Under the pieces are notes generated by a model. The model was not told the DNA's origin and ran no database searches. It was given only the letters and a program-made list of their open reading frames with translations. A DNA stretch of 45,426 bases from Allobrachymonas sp. (lineage in GTDB: Bacteria; Pseudomonadota; Gammaproteobacteria; Burkholderiales; Burkholderiaceae_C): contig JAUMWT010000014.1 of assembly GCA_030529505.1 (NCBI GenBank), positions 1-45,426 of the forward strand, written 5' to 3'. Below are positions 15,126 to 22,061 of this stretch, piece after piece (the stretch's first letter is position 1; each line of letters starts with the position of its first letter). The position numbers and the translations under genes were made by a program.

Positions 15126-15965
15126 ATGTCACTGCCACGCGCTGTTCTCACTTCCATCCGCATCGTGCAGGCGGGCCTCGTCAGCGCCGCGCTTTTGCTA
15201 GCCCCTGGCGCCAGTCTGGCCGAGCCACACGCCGGACATGCGCCGCCCAGCCGCACCGCACCGGCCCGCCAGACACAGCCGCGCGTGGTGGCTTCCACCA
15301 GCTGGGTGGCGGCCTTTGCCAAAGCCGCAGGCATCCAGGACGTGGTGCTGGTGGCCCCAGCCAATTTGCAGCACCCGCCGGATTACGACCCCAAGCCCTC
15401 TGACCTGGCCGCCATTGCCCAGGCCGATTACGTGCTGGTGGCCGGCTTCGAAGGCTTTGCCCAGCGCATGAAAGAGGCTTCCGGCTCGCGCGCGCAAGTG
15501 ATCAATGTGCGCGTGGACAACCAGCCCGCCAACATCAAGAAGCAGGTGATGGCGCTGGCCGAAAAATTCGGCACGCAGCAGGCCGCGGCCGCCTGGATCG
15601 CCCGCTTCGAGCAACGCGTGGCCGCGCTGGAAAAAGAAATTGCCGCCGCCGTGCCGCAGCAGCCCAAGCCACGCGCCATTGCCCAGTTCTGGATGGCCTA
15701 TTGGGTGCCCTTTGCTAGCATGGAACTGGCCGGCACCTACGGGCCGCGGCCGCTCACGGCCAGCGAACTGGCCAAGCTCTCGGCCCTCAAGCCCGATGTG
15801 GTCATCATCAACGCCCATGTGCAAGGCGGCAATCTCTTCAACGATCTGCCCGCCAAAAAGATCGTGCTCCACAACTTTCCGCCGGCCAACAACATCGATC
15901 TGATCGCCATCTTCGAAGGCAATGCACGCGCCATCATCGAGGCGATGAAAGCGCCCAAACCCTGA
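15126..15965 (+). CDS. divergent TroA/ZnuA-like periplasmic binding protein
   Basis: A 279-residue protein; a strong AAGGAGG (15113-15119) fixes the ATG at 15126. The signal peptide is residues 1-32 (cleavage after GASLA). The mature chain starts with EPHAGHAPP. The C-clamp fold is indicated by VVASTSWVAAFAKAAG, the YDPKPSDLAAIAQADYVL segment, a long linking helix (about 134-172) and LKPDVVIINAHVQGG. The first ligand site resembles the family (LQHPPDYDPKPSD, His83), but the usual second (DPHVWxDP) and third (HxAFxY) histidine motifs are absent. In their place stand FEGFAQRM and FWMAYWVPFASMEL, rich in Trp, Met and Tyr. This suggests a ligand other than a bare Zn or Mn ion, for example a metal complex. 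It is the third gene of the importer set. Confidence 0.8.
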   Translation: MSLPRAVLTSIRIVQAGLVSAALLLAPGASLAEPHAGHAPPSRTAPARQTQPRVVASTSWVAAFAKAAGIQDVVLVAPANLQHPPDYDPKPSDLAAIAQADYVLVAGFEGFAQRMKEASGSRAQVINVRVDNQPANIKKQVMALAEKFGTQQAAAAWIARFEQRVAALEKEIAAAVPQQPKPRAIAQFWMAYWVPFASMELAGTYGPRPLTASELAKLSALKPDVVIINAHVQGGNLFNDLPAKKIVLHNFPPANNIDLIAIFEGNARAIIEAMKAPKP

Positions 15966-15984
15966 GGCCTGCAAGTCCCCTGTC

Positions 15985-16025
15985 CGCCCAACAGTTGGTT
16001 CAAGCATCATCCCATCTGTTGGGCG
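15985..16025 (+). other. intercistronic hairpin in the metal-uptake-like operon
   Basis: CGCCCAACAG (15985-15994) and CTGTTGGGCG (16016-16025) form a perfect 10-bp stem with a 21-base loop. There is no T run, so it is not a standard terminator. It lies between the binding-protein and second methyltransferase genes and could stabilise the upstream mRNA or tune downstream expression. Confidence 0.6.
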
Positions 16026-16044
16026 TGCCGCCAAGGATCACATC

Positions 16045-16854
16045 ATGAGCAACGACAAGCACCCCCACACCGAAACGGCCAACCAGCGCGTCAACCGCTA
16101 CTGGAACTCGCCCCTGTGCGTGGCCGAATACGACCAGACCCACGCCCAGGGCATTGGCGCCGAGCGCGACGACCAGCTGTGGAAAGAAGAGTTCCACACC
16201 TACCTGCCGCCGCCACCGGCCCATGTGCTTGACCTGGGCTGCGGCACGGGTTTTGCCAGCGTGCTGCTGGCCGAGATGGGCTACCACGTCACCGGGCTGG
16301 ACCAAAGCGAGAACATGCTGCGCGAGGCGCGCCAAAAAGCCGCAGACCGAAAAGTGGACGTCACTTTCTTGCAGGGCAACGTCATGGCTCCGCAACTGCC
16401 GCCTGCAACGCTGGCCGGCTTGCCCAATGGGGGTTTCGACCTCATCGTGGCGCGCTGGGTGTTCTGGACGCTGCCCGACCCCGCTGCCGCCGTGCGGCAA
16501 GCCTGCGCGCTGCTCGCCCCCGGCGGCATGCTGGCCGTGTTTGACGGGCAATGGTTCAAAAACCCCGAATGCACCGGCAACAAAGATCAGCAGCACCCCG
16601 ATCCGCATGCTGGCGACAAGAACGAAAAAAACCAGCTCTGGGCCGGCGTCTACACCCCGGAATTTCTGGCCAGCCTGCCCCTGCTGGGCGACGAGCCGCC
16701 ACAGGCGCTGGCGGCCCTGATGCAAGCCGCGGGCTTCACTGAAGTGAGGCACAGCGGCATGCCCCATGCCAGCGCCATGTACCGCCAGTACCGCGGCACG
16801 AATTGGGATGAGGATCAGATGTATGTGGTGCGCGGCGTCAAGCCACGCAGCTAA
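16045..16854 (+). CDS. class I SAM-dependent methyltransferase (second of two)
   Basis: A 269-residue soluble methyltransferase. Motif I is VLDLGCGTGF (61-70), followed by VTGLDQSENML (motif II) and FDLIVARWVFWTLPDP (motif IV region), then ALLAPGGMLAVFDGQWF. It is longer than the first methyltransferase, with an extra segment rich in charged residues and His (CTGNKDQQHPDPHAGDKNE) in the C-terminal part. The N-terminus (RVNRYWNSPLCVAEYDQTH) resembles methyltransferases whose N-terminal helices cover the active site. AAGGA lies about eight bases before the ATG. It sits between the binding protein and the TonB receptor, in the same direction. The substrate is unknown. Confidence 0.85.
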   Translation: MSNDKHPHTETANQRVNRYWNSPLCVAEYDQTHAQGIGAERDDQLWKEEFHTYLPPPPAHVLDLGCGTGFASVLLAEMGYHVTGLDQSENMLREARQKAADRKVDVTFLQGNVMAPQLPPATLAGLPNGGFDLIVARWVFWTLPDPAAAVRQACALLAPGGMLAVFDGQWFKNPECTGNKDQQHPDPHAGDKNEKNQLWAGVYTPEFLASLPLLGDEPPQALAALMQAAGFTEVRHSGMPHASAMYRQYRGTNWDEDQMYVVRGVKPRS

Positions 16855-16953
16855 AGCGCATGGCCTGGCCTGTACACGCTCTCTTGGCCCAGCAAGCCCA
16901 CCAGCCAACTCATTCCATTTCCAAAAATTTTTCACCCCTTCAAGGAAAAAATC

Positions 16954-18918
16954 ATGAACCCCCACTTGACGACGATTGCCCGCGCCAGCCTGCTGGCGCT
17001 TTTCAGCCTGGGCCTGGGCGCAGCCCAGGCGCAAGCACCCGGCGCTGCGCCCGCTTCTGCAGGCACGAATCAAACCAGCCTGGAGTCCGTGGTGGTAAAT
17101 GCCAAACCGGTGATTGAAGAGGTACGCGTGGACGCTTTCTCTGATGTATCGGCCATCATCACCGAAGAGCAATTGCGCGACCAGAACGCCATCGACCTGA
17201 CTTCGGCACTGCGCCGCACGCCGGGCGTGCAAACCTCGCGCTTCAATCCCGTGGGTGCTTTTGGCGGCACCGATGGCGGCGGCGTCTTCATCCGTGGCAT
17301 GGGCGCCAGCCGCCCTGGCGGTGAAGTCACCACCAGCATCGATGGCGTGCCCTTCTACATGGGCGTGTGGAACCACCCGCTGCTCGATCTGCTGCCCATC
17401 AATGGCATGCAATCCATCGCCGTGCACAAAAGCCCGCAGCCGCACAACGGTGGCAACCGCTTCGCCTCGGTCGATCTGCAAACCAGGCGCGCCACCGAAG
17501 AAGGCGTGCATGGCGATGCGCGCATCACCGCGGGGTCGTTCAACACTTTCACCGAGCAAGTCAACCTGCTGGGCAAACACGGCGATCTGGACTGGATGCT
17601 GGCCCAGGGCCACGCCCAATCCAGGGGCCACCGCGCCAATGCCCGCGGCAAACTCAACAACATCATGGGGCATGTGGGCCTGCGCATGAACGAAAACTGG
17701 TCGGGCGGCGTGAGCTTTCTGGCCGTGGACAACCAGTCGCGCGACCCGGGCGATGCGCGCTTGCCCGCCCCAGCCAAGCCGCAGGAATTCAACACGCAAG
17801 GCAGCACGTTTTCTCTCGAACTGGCGCACCGGCATGGCCATTGGCAAGGATCGTTCAAGGTCTTCAGCTCGCAGGGCAAAGGCAGCTGGTTGAACCAACC
17901 CGCGCCCGATGGCGACACCATCAGCAAATTCAGAATGGCTGGCGTGCGCTGGAAAGAACAGTTCTCGCCGTGGAAAGGCGGCACGGTCACGGCCGGCATG
18001 GATTACGACCAGGTGTCAGGCAAGGTGCATTTCAAGCGCACGCCACCGGCCAAGCAAACCACGTTTGATACGCCCAGTTTCCGTCTCGTCTCGCCCTATG
18101 TGGCTTTGAGCCAGCAGATCGAACTGGGCCAGGGCTGGAGCTTGCTGCCGTCGGCCGGTGTGCGCTTTTACCATTCCAATCAGTTCGACTCCGAATGGGC
18201 GCCGCACGCGGGTGTGTCGCTCATGTCCGAGAAATTCACCGTGTTTGCCAACGCTTCGCGCGGCATTCACTACCCCGGGCTGGAAACGGCCACGCTGGCC
18301 TCGCTCATTCCACCACTGCGCACGAGCTGGCAGCAGTTGCATGCCGAGAAGATGGATCATGTGGAAGTCGGCTTCAAGTTTGCGCCCACAGCGGCCACGC
18401 AGATCGATGCCAGCGTGTTCAGAGACAAGGTCAAGAACCGCTACGTCTTCGGCTTTCCGCCCAATGTGGCGCCGCCGCCCCAATTCCTCAATCTGGGTTC
18501 CTACCACGTCAAGGGGGCCGAGTTCGCCATCCGCCAGGATGTGGGCGAGCACTGGTCGGTCTTTGCCGGCTTGACCGTGCTGGACCCCAGCCTCAGCCAC
18601 CTGCCCTATGCGCCCAAGCGGGCGCTCACGGCGGGCGTGAATGGCCGCATCGGCCCGGTGCGCCTGGCGCTGGACGCCCAGCACCAGTCATCAACCTACG
18701 TCTTCAGCAACGCCCGCCGCGCGGGCAGCCGCAACACGGCCAAAGTGCCCGGCTTTACCGTGGCCAATATGCGGCTGTCCTACCCCATTCCTGCGCTGGG
18801 CAAAAAAGGCGAAGTGTTTGCCACGGTTGAAAACCTGTTCAACAAAAAATACGCTTACCGCCCCGGCTACCCCATGCCCGGCCGCTGGGGGCAAGTGGGC
18901 TTGGCAGCGAGTTTTTAA
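16954..18918 (+). CDS. TonB-dependent outer-membrane receptor
   Basis: A 654-residue receptor. The signal peptide ends at about residue 26 (AAQAQA). A TonB-box-like ESVVVNA (about 43-49) follows, then a plug domain (about 55-170) with LTSALRRTPGVQTSRF, GVFIRGMG and SIDGVPFY, and a 22-stranded barrel whose last strand is GRWGQVGLAASF with terminal Phe. The PHNGGNRFASVDLQTR segment matches the plug end. Receptors of this size carry siderophores, heme, vitamin B12 or metallophores. The ligand cannot be read from sequence, but the operon context suggests it feeds the divergent metal ABC importer. AAGGA lies nine bases before the ATG. It is the last gene of the operon and is followed by a strong terminator. 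Confidence 0.92.
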   Translation: MNPHLTTIARASLLALFSLGLGAAQAQAPGAAPASAGTNQTSLESVVVNAKPVIEEVRVDAFSDVSAIITEEQLRDQNAIDLTSALRRTPGVQTSRFNPVGAFGGTDGGGVFIRGMGASRPGGEVTTSIDGVPFYMGVWNHPLLDLLPINGMQSIAVHKSPQPHNGGNRFASVDLQTRRATEEGVHGDARITAGSFNTFTEQVNLLGKHGDLDWMLAQGHAQSRGHRANARGKLNNIMGHVGLRMNENWSGGVSFLAVDNQSRDPGDARLPAPAKPQEFNTQGSTFSLELAHRHGHWQGSFKVFSSQGKGSWLNQPAPDGDTISKFRMAGVRWKEQFSPWKGGTVTAGMDYDQVSGKVHFKRTPPAKQTTFDTPSFRLVSPYVALSQQIELGQGWSLLPSAGVRFYHSNQFDSEWAPHAGVSLMSEKFTVFANASRGIHYPGLETATLASLIPPLRTSWQQLHAEKMDHVEVGFKFAPTAATQIDASVFRDKVKNRYVFGFPPNVAPPPQFLNLGSYHVKGAEFAIRQDVGEHWSVFAGLTVLDPSLSHLPYAPKRALTAGVNGRIGPVRLALDAQHQSSTYVFSNARRAGSRNTAKVPGFTVANMRLSYPIPALGKKGEVFATVENLFNKKYAYRPGYPMPGRWGQVGLAASF

Positions 18919-18974
18919 GCAGCATGCCTAAGGCTCTTGCTCCCCAAGAGCCTCATCAACGGCAACACCAAGGC

Positions 18975-19007
18975 AAACGAGCCAGCAAATGCTGGCTCGT
19001 TTGTTTT
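18975..19007 (+). terminator. rho-independent terminator after the TonB receptor gene
   Basis: A perfect 12-bp stem (AAACGAGCCAGC, 18975-18986, and its complement at 18991-19002) with an AAAT loop and a following GTTTTT tract. It ends the metal-uptake-like operon before the convergent glutathione S-transferase gene. Confidence 0.9.
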
Positions 19008-19051
19008 TGAACGGGATATGGGTTAAAGCGCCAAGGCGCGAAAACGTGCGC

Positions 19052-19669
19052 TCATCCCGGCAGGGTTTCGGCAAAGCTTGGGCGTTGCAACAGCTTATCG
19101 TGCAGCTCGGCCAGATTCGGGTATTGGCTGCCCCAGGCAATTTCGGGGAAGCGGTAAGCCAGCCAGCCCAAAGTGCAGCCCACGGCCACATCGGCCAGCG
19201 AGAACTGGATGCCCGTGCAAAACGGCTTGTCGGCCAGCAGGCGGCTCATCTCGGCCAAACCGGCGTTCACCTTGCCCAGCTGGCGCTCTACCCAAGCAGG
19301 GCTGCGCTGTTGCGGCTCGCGGCCATCCCAGGTGTTTTCCAGTCGCGCCAGAATGCCGGCGTCGAGCACGCCATCGGCCAGCGCCTCCCAGATCTTGACT
19401 TCCAGCCGGTCGCGGCCATTGGCCGGAATCAGGCGGCACACGGGGCTCAGGGTGTCGAGGTATTCCACGATCACGCGCGAGTCGTACAGCGCCATGCTGG
19501 GTTTGGAGAGCAACAGGCAAGGCACCTTGCCCAGCGGGTTATGCTGCAACAGCTCGGGCTGGGGCGTCCAGGGATTTTCTGGCTCGAAGGTGTACTCCAG
19601 CTTTTTTTCGGCCAGTACGACGCGCACTTTGCGCACATAAGGGCTGGTGGTGGAGCCGATCAGTTTCAT
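19052..19669 (-). CDS. glutathione S-transferase family protein
   Basis: A 205-residue two-domain GST. The N-terminal thioredoxin-like domain starts MKLIGSTTSPYVRKVR, with the Ser/Pro-Tyr pattern of bacterial GSTs, then NPLGKVPCLLL (cis-Pro loop) and LYDSRVIVEYLD, the glutathione gamma-Glu binding motif. The helical C-terminal domain contains FSLADVAVGCTLGWL. The open frame extends much further upstream, but the ATG at 19669 matches the family start exactly. Proteins of this type (YibF-like) conjugate or reduce small electrophiles; the substrate is unknown. It is a single gene, convergent with the TonB receptor gene. Confidence 0.92.
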   Translation of the reverse strand: MKLIGSTTSPYVRKVRVVLAEKKLEYTFEPENPWTPQPELLQHNPLGKVPCLLLSKPSMALYDSRVIVEYLDTLSPVCRLIPANGRDRLEVKIWEALADGVLDAGILARLENTWDGREPQQRSPAWVERQLGKVNAGLAEMSRLLADKPFCTGIQFSLADVAVGCTLGWLAYRFPEIAWGSQYPNLAELHDKLLQRPSFAETLPG

Positions 19670-19784
19670 GCCTGTTGGGTGGGAAAAACAAAGAAGCCGG
19701 CATTTTAGCGAGAGCCTGTTACCCCAGCATGAGAGAAAACTGAATGCCCGACGACCAGGCGGGGTAAGGCGCGGCAAGGCTGCA

Positions 19785-20165
19785 GGCGAGGGACGCAGAG
19801 GGCACAGAAATGACGCAGAAAACGCAGAAATTTTTATTGATGGGCCGACTTCAATCGCCCCGCTCACCGCAGAGGCGCAGCGCACACAGAGCGAGCGTCG
19901 CAGAGGTTTTTCTTGTCTGAAGTTAGACGCAGAAAACGCAGAGCGCACGCCAAAAACGCAAAAGTCTTCTGCTTTGAAGCATGTGTTCGTCGCCAAGGCA
20001 CAGGGTGAGCGCGAAGCCAGCAAGGAGTTGGCTGCCAAAAGAGGCAAAGCAAAATTTTCTCTGCGACTCTTCTGTCCGCGCTGCGGCTCTGCGGTGAGCG
20101 AGGTTTTGCCCCAGGCCAATTCCAATTTTGAAAACTTCTGCGCCTTTGGCCTCACCTTTGCGTCT
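19785..20165. repeat. GCAGAG/CACAGAG repeat block, copy 2 (inverted arrangement)
   Basis: Plus-strand units (GACGCAGAGGGCACAGAAAT, GACGCAGAAAACGCAGAA, CACCGCAGAGGCGCAGCGC) run from 19785 to about 19975. Complementary units (CTGTCCGCGCTGCGGCTCTG, AACTTCTGCGCCTTTGGCC, TTTGCGTCTTCTGCGC) run from about 20060 to 20165. It fills most of the 535-base gap between the GST and ccsB genes. It shares the core at 20125-20151 with copy 1. No gene is visible in the gap. Confidence 0.75.
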
Positions 20166-20204
20166 TCTGCGCACGAGCTGCCACTTGTATTGAGCACAGC
20201 AGCC

Positions 20205-22061
20205 CTATATTCGCCCATAGCTGTGCATGCCGCCCAGAAACAGGTTCACGCCGATGAAGGCAAAGGTCACCACGACCAGGCCAGCCAGCGCCCACCAGGC
20301 GGCCAGCCGCCCGCGCAGGCCCTTCACCAGGCGCAGATGCAGCCAGATGGCGTAGTTGAGCCACACGATCAGCGCCCAGACCTCCTTCGGGTCCCAGCTC
20401 CAGTAGGCGCCCCAGACCTCGGCCGCCCACAGCGCGCCGGTGAAGGTGGCGATGGTGAAAAAGGCAAAGCCCGTGGCAATGGCCTTGTACATCACATCGT
20501 CCAGCACGGCCTCGCTGGGCAGGCGCGGGCCAAGGGGCCGCCGCAGTGCGATCAACGCCGCCAGCACGGCGGCCAGCAGCAGCCCTATGCGAATCAGCCC
20601 AGCCAGTTTGGCCGGCGCCCAGCCCAGGCCATGGGCCAGCACCGCCAACACAGCCGCCACCAGCAGCGGCGTCCCCACCAAACCCAGCCACAGGGCGCGT
20701 GCGCTGGCCGTTTGAAGCAGGCTCATCAGCCCGGCCATGGCCGCCAGCGCAAACAGGCCATAGCCCACGAAGTTGGCTGGCACGTGCAGCTTCATCCACC
20801 AGCTTTGCAGCGCAGGCACCAGCGGTTGAATCAACTGGCCCTGGCGCGTGGCGCTGTACCAAAAGACGAAGGCCACGGCCGCGCTCACCAGCAGCAGCAC
20901 AAAGGCATTGAGCCCACGGGCCTGGCGGCGGCTTTCAAAATACAGGCCAAAGAGCAGGGTCATCCAGATGAAGAGCACGAACACTTCGTACAGATTGCTC
21001 AACGGAATGTGTCCGGCCTGCGGGTTGAGCAAATAGCTTTCGTGCCAGCGCACGCCGCTGCCGATCAGCCCCAGCGCCACGGCCACCCAGGCCAGCCGTG
21101 TGCCCAGGCGCTGGGCCATGTGGGGTTGGGATTGGGTGGGCGGCTGACGAAGTGCATCACCGCGCTGACCACTGCCATCCTTCAAAGCAGCTGTCGCAAG
21201 CGAATGGCCCATGGCTCCATCGGCTGGCTGGTCTGTGGCCGCGCTGGCCGCCGCCAAGCCTTGCGTATCTTGCATATCTTGCGTATCGTGCGTATGGCAG
21301 CGCCTATTTGCACCTGCATCAGTCACTGATGTCGCCGTGCCCGCCCCATCCCGGCCAGCCCACAGGCCGATCCAGTGAAAAAGCGTGGCCACCCACACCA
21401 GCACGCCCATCCAGAGCAGGGCCGATTGGCTGGCCAGCAGATATTTCAATCCAAACACCTGCCCCGCGCGCTGCACATCGCCCCGGTACAAGGCCACGGC
21501 GGCGGCCACGCCCAGCGCCACGGCAGGCAGCAGCCCGGCCAGCGCCCGCCAGAACCAGCCCAGCGCAATCAGCGCGGGCAGAGCCAGCCCCAGCAGGGCT
21601 TGCTCGTAAGCATTCATCAAAGGCTGCCAGCGCCACCAGGCCCAGGCACCGGCCAGCAGCACGCCAGCGGCAAAGGCCCAATCGAAGGCGCTGCGCGCCC
21701 TGGGCTGGCGCTGCGCCCGCACGGCCACGGTTTGCAGCACGCTGCCGGATGTGGGTGCGCCACTCTGCGCCGATGCGGCGGCAGGGTTGGGTGCAGGCCC
21801 AGCCGCAGTTCGGGGCGGTACGGCGGCTGCGGCAAGCGGTGGCGCTGCACTGGCGGCGGTTGCGACCGATGCGGCCACCGTTGCCGATGCCTCCTTCGCC
21901 TGCCCGGCGCTGGCGGCGAGCCCATCATCGGCCCACGCAGGCGCAGTCTGCACGGCCGGCGTTGACGATTCAGCCCATGCAGCCCCAGCAGATGCCGGAT
22001 CGGCGGCTGGCTGCACATTGACCGATGGAGCGGCGGCTGATGGTTCAGTGTGCGGCTTCAT
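20205..22061 (-). CDS. ccsB: cytochrome c biogenesis protein CcsB/ResC (system II)
   Basis: A 618-residue inner-membrane protein that, with ResB, brings heme across the membrane and attaches it to apocytochromes c. The C-terminal part holds the CcmC/CcsA-type heme-handling signature WGAYWSWDPKEVW and several helices with conserved His (GSGVRWHESYLLN, KLHVPANFVGY, LNYAIWLHLR). The start used (ATG 22061) overlaps the resB end by 17 bases, consistent with coupling. Two parts are unusual: an Ala/Pro-rich, probably disordered stretch of about 120 residues before the first membrane helix, and a charged loop (THDTQDMQDTQG and following) of about 60 residues between helices. No other ATG is available before the first helix, though a GTG start cannot be excluded. 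Confidence 0.9.
   Translation of the reverse strand: MKPHTEPSAAAPSVNVQPAADPASAGAAWAESSTPAVQTAPAWADDGLAASAGQAKEASATVAASVATAASAAPPLAAAAVPPRTAAGPAPNPAAASAQSGAPTSGSVLQTVAVRAQRQPRARSAFDWAFAAGVLLAGAWAWWRWQPLMNAYEQALLGLALPALIALGWFWRALAGLLPAVALGVAAAVALYRGDVQRAGQVFGLKYLLASQSALLWMGVLVWVATLFHWIGLWAGRDGAGTATSVTDAGANRRCHTHDTQDMQDTQGLAAASAATDQPADGAMGHSLATAALKDGSGQRGDALRQPPTQSQPHMAQRLGTRLAWVAVALGLIGSGVRWHESYLLNPQAGHIPLSNLYEVFVLFIWMTLLFGLYFESRRQARGLNAFVLLLVSAAVAFVFWYSATRQGQLIQPLVPALQSWWMKLHVPANFVGYGLFALAAMAGLMSLLQTASARALWLGLVGTPLLVAAVLAVLAHGLGWAPAKLAGLIRIGLLLAAVLAALIALRRPLGPRLPSEAVLDDVMYKAIATGFAFFTIATFTGALWAAEVWGAYWSWDPKEVWALIVWLNYAIWLHLRLVKGLRGRLAAWWALAGLVVVTFAFIGVNLFLGGMHSYGRI

Noticed and set aside
13490-15965. 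Calling this importer a second ZnuABC set
   Set aside because: The ATPase is generic, but the permease lacks GDAISHAVLPG and the binding protein lacks two His motifs, so zinc specificity is not supported.
12438-16854. Arsenite or tellurite methylation genes
   Set aside because: The methyltransferases lack the conserved Cys residues expected in ArsM, and no ars or teh genes are nearby.
19785-20165. CRISPR array
   Set aside because: Units are short, imperfect, without unique spacers of constant size, and appear in both orientations.
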